DNA of 64,000 nucleotides from positions 620,001-684,000 of the forward strand of contig CP160630.1 in the NCBI GenBank assembly GCA_038993745.2, written 5' to 3'. The notes under the pieces are model-generated. The model was given only the letters and a program-made list of their open reading frames with translations. It searched no databases and had not been told where the DNA came from. Both the position numbers and the translations under genes were made by a program. This document shows, piece by piece, positions 19,295 through 29,382 of this stretch. Source of the DNA: Aliivibrio fischeri. Lineage in GTDB: Bacteria; Pseudomonadota; Gammaproteobacteria; Enterobacterales; Vibrionaceae. Numbering within the stretch: position 1 is the stretch's first letter; each line of letters opens with the position of its first letter.

Positions 19295-19738
19295 TTATTT
19301 TTGGTTTAATCGCTCAGCCAAAGCTTCTGCAGTTACGTCTTCAACCGCTAGAAACATTGATTTGATTTCTCCAGTTGTACTTCGCATTGGATTCAATGTG
19401 ACATTCTGATACATAAACTCACTTTGTTGAGTAATTGGTCGAACATTACGACAACGAAACAAGTACGGCTTTTGACGCCAAGTAATAAAACTTCTTGTTC
19501 CTAGTTCAAATACAGGTTTTGTTTTGGCCTTAAACCAAGCTTCGTTTATTTCTGGAAATAAATCGAACAATGATTTTGTCATCACATCATGGGCTTGCTT
19601 TCCACTATGATGCGTCATGAATCCATTCCATAAGTGCACATTAAATTCTTTATCGACTACGATTAGTCCGATATCGACGTTTTGCACCATATCGACCATC
19701 CAATGAAACTGTTCAAATTCAGCTGGGATCCCATTCAT
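19295..19738 (-). CDS. PAS-domain protein
   Basis: A 147-residue single PAS domain with no output domain: NVDIGLIVVDKEFNVHLWNG, then the helical and beta segments to EIKSMFLAVEDVTAEALA. It probably binds a small ligand or a partner protein. Its start codon overlaps the stop of the upstream response-regulator gene (TAATG), so the pair is co-translated. A signalling module in which the PAS protein partners the CheX-like regulator is likely, but the input signal is unknown. Confidence 0.85.
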   Translation of the reverse strand: MNGIPAEFEQFHWMVDMVQNVDIGLIVVDKEFNVHLWNGFMTHHSGKQAHDVMTKSLFDLFPEINEAWFKAKTKPVFELGTRSFITWRQKPYLFRCRNVRPITQQSEFMYQNVTLNPMRSTTGEIKSMFLAVEDVTAEALAERLNQK

Positions 19739-20742
19739 TATTCGTCATCCAATAGGTAAGCAAGTTTGTTGTCTAAAATTGGTAATGATTCATCAACTAT
19801 CATTAATAGCATATCGCATTTAATTTGTGTGCCATCAATGTTATAGCTCACTTCAAAAGCCATGATACGGTTGAATGTCCCTTTGGTTGATTCAACAACA
19901 CTATCTATAGAAATATGCTGACCAAGCAGTACTGGTGCACTTTGGAAAAAACGCACTTCTGCTTGCTCCCCAATCCCTTTAAGGAAAGCTCCGACCAAAA
20001 TGTTTGAAACATCCATCAATAGCTCAAGCTCTAAACTTGCATCGTCACTTTCAGGGTAATCCATTAAGCTCAACAAATCGGATACGCTTGAATCACTTAA
20101 TAAAATCAAAGCTTCACCAGCGATACCCTCACCACTAAACCCTTGGCACACACCTGACATATGTTCATTCGTCGCTAAGTGGCGTAATGTCATTTGTAAT
20201 TCACTCATTTCGAATAAATTGACGTTTGGAAGTGGCATGTGCACAAATACATCAAAGTGTCTTGCTAATGAATCTGCTGCTCGCCCTATTGCTACGTTTG
20301 CCACCTCAAGATAAACATCTCGACGTCGCAACTGAATTGGTTGAACCGACTGCACTTGATAGCTTGCAGGTTTTTCTGGTTGAATACCAATATTATGTAA
20401 TGTTGAGATTAAGGTCGCTTTATCTAATGGTTTTTTGATGAAGGCTTTTGCACCCAGTTCAGCAACTCGTTGTTGTGCTTTAGGTTGTATATCACCAGAA
20501 ACAACAACGGTAGAAATGGCAATGTTACGTTTTTGAATTTCTTCAAGCGTACCGTAGCCATCTAACTCAGGCATGGTTAAATCAAGAAAAAGAATATCAA
20601 AGGTATTGGCTTCTAATTTATGAATAGCGTCCCAACCATGTTGAGCAAACTCGATATTTGCTCCCCATGATACAGGTATTACACGGGATAGTTGTTTACG
20701 AGCCAGAGCGGAATCGTCACAGATTAAGATGGAAATGGCCAT
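19738..20742 (-). CDS. Response regulator with C-terminal CheC/CheX-like phosphatase domain
   Basis: A 334-residue two-domain protein. Residues 1 to about 120 are a receiver domain with acidic residues D9 and D10, phospho-acceptor D54 in LFLDLTMPELDG, and the conserved lysine in FIKKPLDK. Residues about 140 to 330 resemble CheC/CheX, with LELLMDVSNILVGAFLKGIG matching the E/D-x-x-N-x-x-x-G phosphatase signature. CheC-type proteins dephosphorylate CheY-P, so this may tune a chemotaxis-like phospho-relay. It is coupled to the PAS gene. Confidence 0.88.
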   Translation of the reverse strand: MAISILICDDSALARKQLSRVIPVSWGANIEFAQHGWDAIHKLEANTFDILFLDLTMPELDGYGTLEEIQKRNIAISTVVVSGDIQPKAQQRVAELGAKAFIKKPLDKATLISTLHNIGIQPEKPASYQVQSVQPIQLRRRDVYLEVANVAIGRAADSLARHFDVFVHMPLPNVNLFEMSELQMTLRHLATNEHMSGVCQGFSGEGIAGEALILLSDSSVSDLLSLMDYPESDDASLELELLMDVSNILVGAFLKGIGEQAEVRFFQSAPVLLGQHISIDSVVESTKGTFNRIMAFEVSYNIDGTQIKCDMLLMIVDESLPILDNKLAYLLDDE

Positions 20743-20828
20743 CTATTTGAACCTTAATTAATAAATCTATTACTGCACTATAGCAAGGATTATAGGCCAT
20801 GAATACGGTAAAGAATATATAAGACATG

Positions 20829-20852
20829 AAAAAGGAGCCTTAAAAGCTCCTT
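20829..20852 (-). terminator. Intrinsic terminator of the small membrane protein gene
   Basis: Minus-strand AAAGGAGC, loop TTTTAAG, GCTCCTTTTTC forms a compact stem 26 bases after the stop of the gene at 20878. Confidence 0.75.
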
Positions 20853-20877
20853 TGTCGTCAGTTACTTGATACTTTAT

Positions 20878-21243
20878 TTAGGCTGTTCTCAAGTACTTCT
20901 TTAGTAATGGCTTCGAGATTTTTGCATCTTTAATCTTAAACCAAAGGTAAGTTGCAACAATGGAAAAGAATAAATATGAAACAGCAAAAATAAACGGTGA
21001 TGAGATTAACTCTGCGTTCATACCAATGATCACGCCCGTTATGGTTACTGTAATTTTTGCGAATAAGCCTAAAACCAGCATTAACATTGCAAGTTGAGGA
21101 TACTTGGTCGTTCGAAATGCAAACCAGTGACAGCACCCTACCGCTAATGTAGCAATACTTAAGCCTAAAATGAAAGAATGAAAATGCTCAGCAGCTGCAA
21201 CACCACCGATAGTTGATATTAAAAAAATTAGAAGTAATTTCAT
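20878..21243 (-). CDS. Four-helix integral membrane protein
   Basis: About 121 residues from ATG 21243, which is preceded by GAGGTG. Four hydrophobic helices are visible: LLLIFLISTIGGVAAA, ILGLSIATLAVGCCHWF, LAMLMLVLGLFAKITVTITG and FIFAVSYLFFSIVATYLWF, followed by a lysine-rich tail. The positive tail suggests a cytoplasmic C-terminus. The family is not recognised. It stands alone with its own terminator. Confidence 0.75.
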   Translation of the reverse strand: MKLLLIFLISTIGGVAAAEHFHSFILGLSIATLAVGCCHWFAFRTTKYPQLAMLMLVLGLFAKITVTITGVIIGMNAELISSPFIFAVSYLFFSIVATYLWFKIKDAKISKPLLKKYLRTA

Positions 21244-21515
21244 AAACACCTCAAATGAAAAATTGGAGCATCCTTTCAAATTTGAAATCTTTGTTTCCGC
21301 TGCATTCTATCGCTTTTAATTTAAAATTCAAGTATGTAAAAAATGGATAATTGTTACATAGATGTTTCATTAATAGTGAATTGAAATGAACAACAAACCA
21401 TAGATGCGATAGCTAATAGAAAAGTCTTATTATTGATGCATCATATGTTAATGAATGGTTAATTTTGATTAATTTAATAAGAGGAATATATTTATAAAAT
21501 ATTTGAAATGAGGCA
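21244..21515. other. AT-rich intergenic region
   Basis: About 270 bases with no reading frame of note, between two same-strand genes. It should carry the promoter of the four-helix membrane protein. No structured element was seen. Confidence 0.4.
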
Positions 21516-21548
21516 TAAAAAAAGCACCCTATTTCTAGGATGCTTTTA
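21516..21548 (-). terminator. Intrinsic terminator of the DUF3332 gene
   Basis: Minus-strand AAAAGCATCCTA, loop GAAA, TAGGGTGCTTTTTTT. Stem with one G-T pair, 20 bases after the stop. Confidence 0.82.
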
Positions 21549-21568
21549 AAAAATAGATAAAACGCAGA

Positions 21569-22120
21569 TTAAGCTTGAGTTGCTGCTACGTAGTTTTCTA
21601 ATTCTGAAATTTGTACTGTAGTGATGTGTTTACCGTCTAGGTAGAATGCAACACTATCATCTACTTTTTCGCCACGAAGTACTTGTTGAGTACCATCTAG
21701 TAATGCAACGTGCATTTCAAGCGTGTTTGCATCGATTTGTTCAACAGCTGTGCTCTTAACGTTGTTGTTAACTTGTAAAGGTGCAACTGGTGCTTTTGTC
21801 ATTGATGCGTCGATTTTGTCGTTAACTTTAAATACAGCACCGCCAACATCTTTATCTACGATCGCAGGGCTCTTACCTGTGATGATGTTTTTACCAGTCC
21901 AGAATTCGATTGAGTTAAAGATAAATAAGTCAGCTGCTGCTGAAATACCATAAACAGGAGCAAGTAGAATATAAAGTCCAGCACGGCCGTAACGGTTATC
22001 AACTGCTTTTAAGTTACCAAAAGTAACAAGTTGAGTAACACCCATTTGACCCATACAACCAGTTAAAGTAGTCACGCCTAGCGCCACTGCTACAGCTATT
22101 TTCATCTTTTTAAAGTTCAT
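21569..22120 (-). CDS. DUF3332 family lipoprotein
   Basis: A 183-residue protein with a lipobox TLTGC near residue 22, so it is probably a lipoprotein. Conserved DUF3332 features are LVTFGNLKAVDNRYGRAGLY, LLAPVYGISAAADLFIFNSI and EFWTGKNIITGKSP. A hydrophobic stretch near residues 47 to 68 may insert in the membrane. The family is common in Vibrionaceae and marine bacteria and has no assigned role. It is monocistronic, with a good terminator. Confidence 0.88.
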   Translation of the reverse strand: MNFKKMKIAVAVALGVTTLTGCMGQMGVTQLVTFGNLKAVDNRYGRAGLYILLAPVYGISAAADLFIFNSIEFWTGKNIITGKSPAIVDKDVGGAVFKVNDKIDASMTKAPVAPLQVNNNVKSTAVEQIDANTLEMHVALLDGTQQVLRGEKVDDSVAFYLDGKHITTVQISELENYVAATQA

Positions 22121-22435
22121 AATATTCTCTATTTATTAGTGTTGTTGTTAACGCACCGCATATTATCAAGTAATTATTTGTAAAAACAGACCCAACATCA
22201 ATATTTTACAAAAAACTGACAGAATAATGCCGCATGATCGTCAAATATATGACGTCAATAAAAGTGAAATATTAGATTGAAAAAATGTGGTGTAATTTTC
22301 ATACAACCTATTCCAATAAATAAAAAGTGCTGATAAACTCCGCGCAGTTTTACGTGACACGTGTCATATTTCTAAAAACAGCAGTTAATTATTCAAGAAT
22401 TAATTGTAATAAACTTTCAACTCACTGAGAAAACG
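22121..22435. other. Divergent intergenic region with palindrome
   Basis: About 315 bases between the DUF3332 gene and the transporter gene. No reading frame is present. It contains the perfect palindrome at 22355 to 22366 and presumably both promoters. Confidence 0.5.
22355..22366. promoter_or_regulatory. Perfect 12-bp palindrome TGACACGTGTCA, possible operator
   Basis: TGACACGTGTCA lies 70 bases upstream of the OxlT-like transporter start. It is a perfect inverted repeat in otherwise AT-rich DNA, where GC-containing palindromes are uncommon by chance. The regulator is unknown. Confidence 0.4.
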
Positions 22436-23674
22436 ATGAAAAATATCGATAAAGCAATGCGTATCCTGCTAGCAGGCTTTTGCATTAACCTATGTTTAGG
22501 AATTCTTTACGCATGGAGCGTATTTAATAAAGCACTTGTAACTGATATGGGATGGACTGCGTCTCAAGCGTCTCAACCTTATGCGACTGCAACGATCACT
22601 TTTTCAATCTGTCTTTTAGTTGCCGGTATTCTTCAAGACCGCATGGGTCCTCGCTTAATTCTTATTTTCGGTACGGTTCTAGTTGGTCTAGGTATGATCG
22701 CTTCAAGCTTTGCTGAAACTGTATTCATGCTTAACATCACTTTCGGTATCATGACTGGTGCTGGTATTGGTTTTGGTTATGCATGTTTAGCTCCGTCTGC
22801 AATGAAATGGTTCCACCCTTCTAAGAAAGGTATGGTAAACGGCTTAATTGCTGCTGGTTTTGGTTTAGCTGCTATCTATTTAGCGCCTGTAACATCAGCG
22901 CTTATCTCTATGTATGGTATTCAAACAAGCTTTTTAGTTCTTGGTGTAGCCATTCTTATTATCGCTGTTCCTTTAGCGACAACGATCAATAACCCACCAG
23001 AAGGTTACCAACCAGAAGAGCCTAAAGTTAAAGCTGGTAAAGCGCCAGTAACAACTCGTAAGCCAATGGATCTAAACTGGAAAGCAATGCTTAAAACACC
23101 ACAGTTTTACTCATTATGGATCATGTATGCGTTTGCAGCGTCAGCTGGTCTTATGATCATTGGTAACATCACAACAATTGCAAGCATGCAAGCAAACCTA
23201 CCGAATGCGGTTTACTTAGCTTCTCTACTTGCTGTATTCAATTCAGGCGGTCGTGTTGCTGCTGGTATGCTTTCTGATAAGATCGGTGGTGTTAAAACAT
23301 TACTTATCGCATTTGTGCTTCAAGGTGCGAACATGGCTCTATTTAGCATGTACGACAATGAAGTAATGCTAATCATCGGTACAGCTGTTGCTGCTGTTGG
23401 TTACGGTACACTGTTAGCCGTATTCCCATCACTTACTGCTGAGTTCTACGGTCTGAAAAACTACGGTACTAACTACGGTGTTCTATACACTTCATGGGGT
23501 ATTGGTGGTGCTATCGGTGCTGCAGTTGTTGGTTTCTCAATGACTCAAGGTGGCGACTATGCTCTAGCGTACACCATCTCTGCTGCGATGGTTGGTGTTG
23601 CAATTATTCTAGCTCTAGTTACTAAGCCTATCTCTGAAGAGAAAGCACAACAACTAAGCCCTGCTACAGTTTAA
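22436..23674 (+). CDS. MFS transporter, OxlT/YhjX-like
   Basis: A 412-residue major facilitator with about 12 helices in two halves and a hydrophilic central loop (EGYQPEEPKVKAGKAP). The first helix motif CLGILYAWSVFN and the loop QDRMGPR, with the second-half counterpart SDKIGG, match the oxalate/formate antiporter-like family. Members exchange or import small carboxylates. YhjX of E. coli responds to pyruvate, but the substrate cannot be decided here. A palindrome lies upstream and a strong terminator follows. Confidence 0.9.
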   Translation: MKNIDKAMRILLAGFCINLCLGILYAWSVFNKALVTDMGWTASQASQPYATATITFSICLLVAGILQDRMGPRLILIFGTVLVGLGMIASSFAETVFMLNITFGIMTGAGIGFGYACLAPSAMKWFHPSKKGMVNGLIAAGFGLAAIYLAPVTSALISMYGIQTSFLVLGVAILIIAVPLATTINNPPEGYQPEEPKVKAGKAPVTTRKPMDLNWKAMLKTPQFYSLWIMYAFAASAGLMIIGNITTIASMQANLPNAVYLASLLAVFNSGGRVAAGMLSDKIGGVKTLLIAFVLQGANMALFSMYDNEVMLIIGTAVAAVGYGTLLAVFPSLTAEFYGLKNYGTNYGVLYTSWGIGGAIGAAVVGFSMTQGGDYALAYTISAAMVGVAIILALVTKPISEEKAQQLSPATV

Positions 23675-23690
23675 TATTATTCAATAAAAT

Positions 23691-23725
23691 CAAAGCCCGT
23701 TTGCAATTGTAAACGGGCTTTTTTT
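23691..23725 (+). terminator. Intrinsic terminator after the MFS gene
   Basis: AAAGCCCGTTTGC, loop AATT, GTAAACGGGCTTTTTTT. Strong stem with a T run. Confidence 0.88.
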
Positions 23726-23783
23726 GTTTTTTTCCTCTTTTATTATTACAATATAACTTATCTTGAATTTATTGGATTTGCCT

Positions 23784-26137
23784 ATGTTCTCTAAACGCTC
23801 ATTATTAATTGCCTTTGTTGTTATTTTCTCCGGTTGTGCCACGTACGCCACATATAACTACGATCAATTGTTTGGAGAGGAGCAAGTTCAAGAACGTATT
23901 CACGAATATAAGTCACCAGAGAGTATTGATTACCTTGATGATGTGAAACCTCTTATCGATAAACGCTGTGTGGTATGTCACGCCTGCTATGATGCGCCCT
24001 GTCAATTAAAAATGTCTTCAGCGGAAGGTATCGATCGTGGCGCGCATAAATCGAAAATTTATGAAGGAACACGTTTAGTTGCTGCAAATCCTACTCGCTT
24101 ATTTGAGGATGCTCAAACGACGCAAGAATGGCGTGATATTGGCTTCTCTCCTGTACTTAATGAACGTGACCAAAATGAAATTGCAAACACCGAAGCTGGT
24201 GTTATGGCACGCATGCTGACTTTAAAACAGACAAATCCACTTGCTAAAGAGAAACAATTAACAGGTTATGATTTTTCTATCGATCGTGACCAACAATGCC
24301 CTACGATCGAAGAAATGTCTGATTATGAGAGTCAATATCCAAGCTGGGGTATGCCTTATGGAATGCCTGAGTTATCTAATTCAGAACACGATTTACTAAT
24401 GAATTGGCTAGAGCAAGGCGCTCATATGAGTGATATTGCTCCGCTTTCGGATTCTGATATTGCAAATGTTGAAAAATGGGAAACCTTTTTCAATGGTAAT
24501 TCATTAAAAGAACAACTTACCGCTCGTTACCTATACGAACACTTATTTTTAAATCATTTATATTTTACAAAAGATCCTAATACGTTACGCTTCTTTAAAG
24601 TTGTACGCTCGGCAACGCCTCCAGGTGAACCTTTATCACTTATCGCAACACGTCGCCCATATGATGATCCGGGTGTAGAACGTGTTTATTATCGTGTAGT
24701 TCCTGTCAGAAGTAGCATTGTTGATAAAACACATATGCCCTACTTACTTGATCAAGAACGTTTTGAAAAATGGACTAAGTGGTTTGTTACTGCAGATTAT
24801 CAAGTAACATCGCTACCAAGTTACTCAACTGAAATTGCCGCTAATCCTCTAGTTACTTTTGTGGATCTACCCGTTCACTCGCGTTACAGCTATTTATTGG
24901 ATGAAGCACAAGATACAATTCAAGGCTTTATTAAAGGTCCGGTTTGTCGTGGTCAACTTGCTCTTAATGTGATTAATGATCATTTTTGGGTTTTCTTTGT
25001 CGATCCAGACAAAACCGATAGTCCCGATGTGGTGAAGTTCTATCGTGAACAAAAAGAGAATCTTGCTTTACCTGCAGAGTTAGACAGTACAACAGTGCCA
25101 ATTACAAGTTGGATTCAATATTCTCGAAATCAAGCAAGATATTTAGAAGCAAAAAATACGTATCTAAATAGTATCTTTTCTAATGGTCAGCACTTAACTC
25201 TCGATCTAATTTGGAATGGTAATCAAACTAATGATAATGCGGCATTAACTATCTACCGTCATTTTGATAGTGCTTCAGTTATTAAAGGATTAAATGGACC
25301 TACTCCAAAAACAGCTTGGGTAATTGATTATGCATTATTAGAGCGTATTCATTACCTATTGGTTGCTGGTTTTGATGTGTATGGTAATTTCGGCCATCAA
25401 TTGATGACTCGTATGTACATGGATTTCTTAAGAATGGAAGGTGAAAGTAACTTTTTAGCTTTATTACCTAAGAAAATGCGTAAGGCTGAATTTGAAAGCT
25501 GGTATCAAGATCCATCACCTCAACTAAGTCGTTTCTTACAGCGTGATGTACAGCCATTTGAGCAGCCAACACAAATAAAATATATTTCTGATAATCCAAA
25601 AGATGAACTCTTTACTAAATTAAGAAAACGCATGGGTAGTGGTTTATCAACCGTTACAATGTAACTAATTCTGAGTTGGATAAATCGTCTCACATTGCTT
25701 TAAATAGTATTGATCGCATTCAAGGCGATGGACTGCAATACTTACCTCAAATCATGACGGTTAAAGTTGTGTCTAATAAAGGAAAAAGTGAATTTTTCAC
25801 CCTATTAAATACAAGTGCGCATAAGAACATTTCTTCTTTATTTAATGAAGAAGGAAATCGTATTCCTAAACTTGACCGCTTGTCTATCCTATACGGTGTT
25901 GTAGGTAGTTACCCTGCTGCCTTTTTAGAAATTGAAGAATCTAAATTACCTGATTTTGTTAAACAATTAAGCAAAGTGGGTTCTGAAGAAGATTACGTCG
26001 CATTACTTGATGGCTATGCAATTAGACGCAGCTCAAATAAATTCTGGGCTTATAGTGACGAGTTAACAGAATGGTATAAAATGAAATATCCAATCGAAGC
26101 AGGTCTTTTAGATTACAATCGATTTGAAAATAGATAA
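23784..26137 (+). pseudogene. cti: Fatty acid cis/trans isomerase, frameshifted near the C-terminus
   Basis: Two frames (to 25664, and 25676 to 26137) together make a 784-residue Cti, close to the usual length. Cti is a periplasmic c-type cytochrome that turns cis-unsaturated membrane fatty acids to trans under solvent or heat stress. A signal segment and lipobox-like SGC lead into the haem motif CVVCHACYDAPCQ. The break is at the A pair 25649 to 25650. One extra A changes GLSTVTM-stop to GLSNRYNVTNSELDKSS and joins both parts. The start is ATG 23784 (MFSKRSLL). Either pseudogene or sequencing error. Confidence 0.88.
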
Positions 26138-26204
26138 TTCTTATTTTTGAATATTGAAAAGTGAGTGTACACAGGAGACACTCACCTTTTTAGGGGTATT
26201 TTAC

Positions 26205-26831
26205 TTGTTGGAACAAATATTTATACAATGCCTTCATGCATTTAGTGATGATTACAAAACCATTTGTAAGCATCATTACCCTACTATTCATAATCGCGGA
26301 ATGTCACCATCACATCTAAGTTCTGCTTTTCATCGTCGACTAAAAGCGATCGTCCAAGCACAAGGTTACTCTTGTGAAATAACCCTTTTCTCGCATGATA
26401 CAGAACATCAATTGTATGTTTTTTCATTACTGATTAATGATGAACGTATATGGATGATCTACCCTCAGTTTTTAAATGCAAAAACAGAAGCCAAAACACA
26501 AATATATGCGGCTATAGAAGAACTTAAGAAAAGTGATGCTTTATTATTGAATGACCACTTAATGGTATTGTGTGATCATTGGTTTGATAGAACAAGAAGC
26601 AGTAAAGAGTTGTATTTCTGGTGGACAGGCAAAATGCCTGAAGACAACGCGATGTATACTCACCAAGGCATTCATAACTTAATATCTGAAACCACACTCG
26701 ATAAGCAATTAAATAACTTAAGCATGACATGTTTGAATCGCTCTATATATCATCCATTAGAGTCGAATCAACAACATGTCTTACTTAAATACTTTTTATG
26801 TTTTAGCCTTTTTCGTTATATTCATAACTAA
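26205..26831 (+). CDS. Hypothetical protein
   Basis: I do not recognise this protein. About 208 residues follow the most plausible start, TTG 26205, which has AGGGG 8 bases upstream. The frame is open back to TTG 26154, so the start is unsure. It is hydrophilic with histidine and tryptophan clusters (CDHWFDRTRSSKELYFWWTGK) and no helix long enough to span a membrane. It follows the isomerase gene on the same strand by 67 bases and is convergent with the PilZ-like gene. Confidence 0.55.
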   Translation: MLEQIFIQCLHAFSDDYKTICKHHYPTIHNRGMSPSHLSSAFHRRLKAIVQAQGYSCEITLFSHDTEHQLYVFSLLINDERIWMIYPQFLNAKTEAKTQIYAAIEELKKSDALLLNDHLMVLCDHWFDRTRSSKELYFWWTGKMPEDNAMYTHQGIHNLISETTLDKQLNNLSMTCLNRSIYHPLESNQQHVLLKYFLCFSLFRYIHN

Positions 26832-26836
26832 TGGCT

Positions 26837-27211
26837 TTACCCAAGACTTTCTTCACTATCCTTACTTGGATGCTCTATGTGAATAACCCCTTTACAGCCT
26901 AAATTTTCTATCTGCGTTTTATGTAGTTGAGTACTTAAATAAAAGCCGTATTGGTAAAGCGTTTCACCTTTTACTGATTTTATTTCTTTTCTATACACAA
27001 TATCGCCAATCATTGCAGGAAATGAACGAATTCTCAGTTCACAACTGCCTTCTTGTAATTTACGTTCACTTGTAAAACCAAACCCTTTTTTAGATACATC
27101 CATTAATTTAACGCTAACAAAAGGCATCAATCTATGTGCCCAAAATATTTTAGCATTAACAGATTTTTTACACTCAAATCTGGGCCAACGGCGCTTTAAT
27201 AAAAATTCCAC
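26837..27211 (-). CDS. PilZ-like domain protein
   Basis: A 124-residue protein with the look of a PilZ domain. RRWPRFECKKSVNAKIFW stands where the c-di-GMP-binding RxxxR lies, and DVSKKGFGFTSERKL matches the D/N-x-S-x-x-G second motif. The first motif is imperfect, so c-di-GMP binding is not certain. It stands alone, convergent with the preceding hypothetical gene. Confidence 0.65.
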   Translation of the reverse strand: MEFLLKRRWPRFECKKSVNAKIFWAHRLMPFVSVKLMDVSKKGFGFTSERKLQEGSCELRIRSFPAMIGDIVYRKEIKSVKGETLYQYGFYLSTQLHKTQIENLGCKGVIHIEHPSKDSEESLG

Positions 27212-27403
27212 ATCTCACCTTGAGTTTGTCTTTATGCGCTTATTCTCAACAAAAACCGAGGATATTTCAACAAGATTATCAGTAAAATTATCATGAATGA
27301 TACACTGTATAATGGATTATTTTTGATTTTGGTAAGATTATACAAACCATATATGTAAACAGCTTTTTATATTCATCGATATGAATGACTAAACATTCGT
27401 TCT

Positions 27404-28816
27404 TTAGTACGTTTGTGCAAGCTCAACTGGATACCCTCTTTCTATAGCAAACTGTTCGGCTAAATGACAAACATCATCATTAGATGGTTGAGTAAGTGTA
27501 TTAATTTCTGTGCTTAATTTTATTGTTTGCGCAATTTGTTTTGCGCATTCAATAGCAGATGAGGCTTTTACTATCTCTGCTCTAAAATAACCATGGCCAT
27601 CATAATTAATCGTCGCAGCTCTTAGTGTTATATCATCACCTGGAATTTGTTGAGCACCATATAACGGTTTTCCTGCTGTGGATGCAGTTTCAAACGAAGC
27701 AATAAATTGTGATAGATGCTTAATGGCTTTTTCGGTTCGCTCTTGCTGAATACTTTCTTTCCAACCATTCGTAATTTTATTGATGAATTTTTCTGGTAAC
27801 TGTGGCTGAGAAGATAGCTCTGAAGAACGAGATAGCCCATCTTTAAATAAGGTAATTTCTTCTGTCATACCGTGTAATTGAAAATAACCATTAGGGTATG
27901 GAGTTAACTGTGCCATTCCTTTTGGAGTGCCTCTTTCTCCATGAAATATTACTTCTGGCCATTTTCCAAAAAAGTCACTATTCCAATGAGTCACATAAGC
28001 AGCTTTGAATTCAACCAACCTTTTGGTTTGCTGTTGTGCAAGATCATCTATGATACCGGTGCGAAATCCTGCACAATTGATGACATAATCAAAGTTACAA
28101 TTGGTGACGGTGTCACTTTTTGAAATACTTAAAAACCAATTGCCATTATCTTGCTTATTTAATTTTTCAACTCGACTTAAAAGATGCAAATTTACATTGG
28201 ATTGTTCACTGAGAACTAATTGAGCAGTTGATGCCATTCTAAATACACTTAGCCCATACTCTTGCACAATGACTACTGGGTATTTTATTTGCTCTAAATC
28301 TGTGGTTTTAGCGAATGGGATCATCCACTCTGTCATTGAGCGAGGTTGACTTGTTGGCTCAAGTTTTGCGATTTCAAATAATTCTTGTTTTGTAAACGTC
28401 GTGAAATAATCTTCTGGTCTACCAAATACTTCATTCTTTTTAGATTGTTCAATGAGTTGCTGATAGTGCTTTTGCAATAAATTTAAACGCGGTAAAAGAT
28501 CGCTCGCTTCAGCTCTATCGTCTTTAGGTACTGCGATAATTGTCGGTCTAATATTTAATGAATGAGGGAAAAATTGAGCGGTTTGAATTGACTCTGTTAA
28601 TAAAGCGATACATTGCTCATCAGAGATCTCACGGTACAAATTACCGCCGGCGTGTAAATGACAAATAGGTGGACCATTAACTAAACTGGTTCCTTGTTCA
28701 AAAAGATCAATTTCAATATCAAATTTTGACAGATACATTGCAATTGTTGAGCCTGCAACGCCACCACCAATGATGGCTACTTTCTTTTTTGAAGGTTTTT
28801 GTCCATTATTTTCCAC
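27404..28816 (-). CDS. FAD-dependent oxidoreductase (DAO-like)
   Basis: A 470-residue flavoprotein. The N-terminal Rossmann motif IIGGGVAGSTIAMYLS is at residues about 15 to 30, followed by the acidic ribose-binding end DLFEQG. A mid-protein VINCAGFRTG fits the second FAD contact of D-amino-acid-oxidase-type enzymes. The C-terminus (LYGAQQIPGDDITLRAATIN) is typical of dehydrogenases acting on amines or amino acids. The substrate is unknown. It is monocistronic. Confidence 0.82.
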   Translation of the reverse strand: MENNGQKPSKKKVAIIGGGVAGSTIAMYLSKFDIEIDLFEQGTSLVNGPPICHLHAGGNLYREISDEQCIALLTESIQTAQFFPHSLNIRPTIIAVPKDDRAEASDLLPRLNLLQKHYQQLIEQSKKNEVFGRPEDYFTTFTKQELFEIAKLEPTSQPRSMTEWMIPFAKTTDLEQIKYPVVIVQEYGLSVFRMASTAQLVLSEQSNVNLHLLSRVEKLNKQDNGNWFLSISKSDTVTNCNFDYVINCAGFRTGIIDDLAQQQTKRLVEFKAAYVTHWNSDFFGKWPEVIFHGERGTPKGMAQLTPYPNGYFQLHGMTEEITLFKDGLSRSSELSSQPQLPEKFINKITNGWKESIQQERTEKAIKHLSQFIASFETASTAGKPLYGAQQIPGDDITLRAATINYDGHGYFRAEIVKASSAIECAKQIAQTIKLSTEINTLTQPSNDDVCHLAEQFAIERGYPVELAQTY

Positions 28817-28948
28817 AATCCAAGCAATATTTATATTAACCTGGCTATTTTACTTTGCGTCACAAAAAAATAATAGAATAGAGAAAGAAAAAGCTTGATC
28901 TATATGTATTGTACTTATAATTCAATAAGTTAAACTGTTATTCAAACA

Positions 28949-28983
28949 GTTACCCACAGAAATTGTGGATAACTGTGGGTAAC
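28949..28983. promoter_or_regulatory. Inverted repeat with DnaA-box-like sequences
   Basis: GTTACCCACAG and CTGTGGGTAAC are perfect 11-base arms around a 13-base centre that contains TGTGGATAA, the exact complement of the DnaA box TTATCCACA. Each arm also contains TTACCCACA, one mismatch from the box. It lies directly after the stop of the small gene at 28985, so it may instead be a terminator stem, but no T run follows. Confidence 0.5.
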
Positions 28984-28984
28984 T

Positions 28985-29218
28985 TTAACCCCACAAGGTT
29001 AATTTAATAATTCTGATAGCAACACCTAAGATAAGTAGGCTAATCCCAATTCGATACCACTTATATTCATTAACAGACATTTCAATTCGTTTTACAAACA
29101 GCATAACGGCACCACTTATGTCTGATGTTCTTCGAGAATACTGGGTTATTGAGACTAATATGCACACCATACCAATCAACATAAATAGATACTGTGCTAT
29201 ATCAATGAGAAATTCCAT
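28985..29218 (-). CDS. Small two-helix membrane protein
   Basis: A 77-residue protein with two hydrophobic helices: FLIDIAQYLFMLIGMVCILVS near the N-terminus and WYRIGISLLILGVAIRIIKL near the C-terminus, separated by a charged loop. It is family-unrecognised but has a GGAGCG ribosome site just upstream and clean coding character. It is divergent from the ABC-class ATPase gene. Confidence 0.65.
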   Translation of the reverse strand: MEFLIDIAQYLFMLIGMVCILVSITQYSRRTSDISGAVMLFVKRIEMSVNEYKWYRIGISLLILGVAIRIIKLTLWG

Positions 29219-29382
29219 ATTTACGCTCCTTACTGTGTTCTATGTAACTATCTCTTTTTTCATTGATTAAAGTAAATTAGCAAATAGTCTTATATATTTT
29301 CAGTATGCTGTTATAAAGAGGTACTTATTCATCCTTGTATTTTGTTATACTGCTCACAACTTTATTAGATTATGTGAATGTA

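Noticed and set aside
20226..20438. Plus-strand ORF within the response-regulator gene
   Set aside because: It is antisense to the receiver/CheX linker region with no ribosome site.
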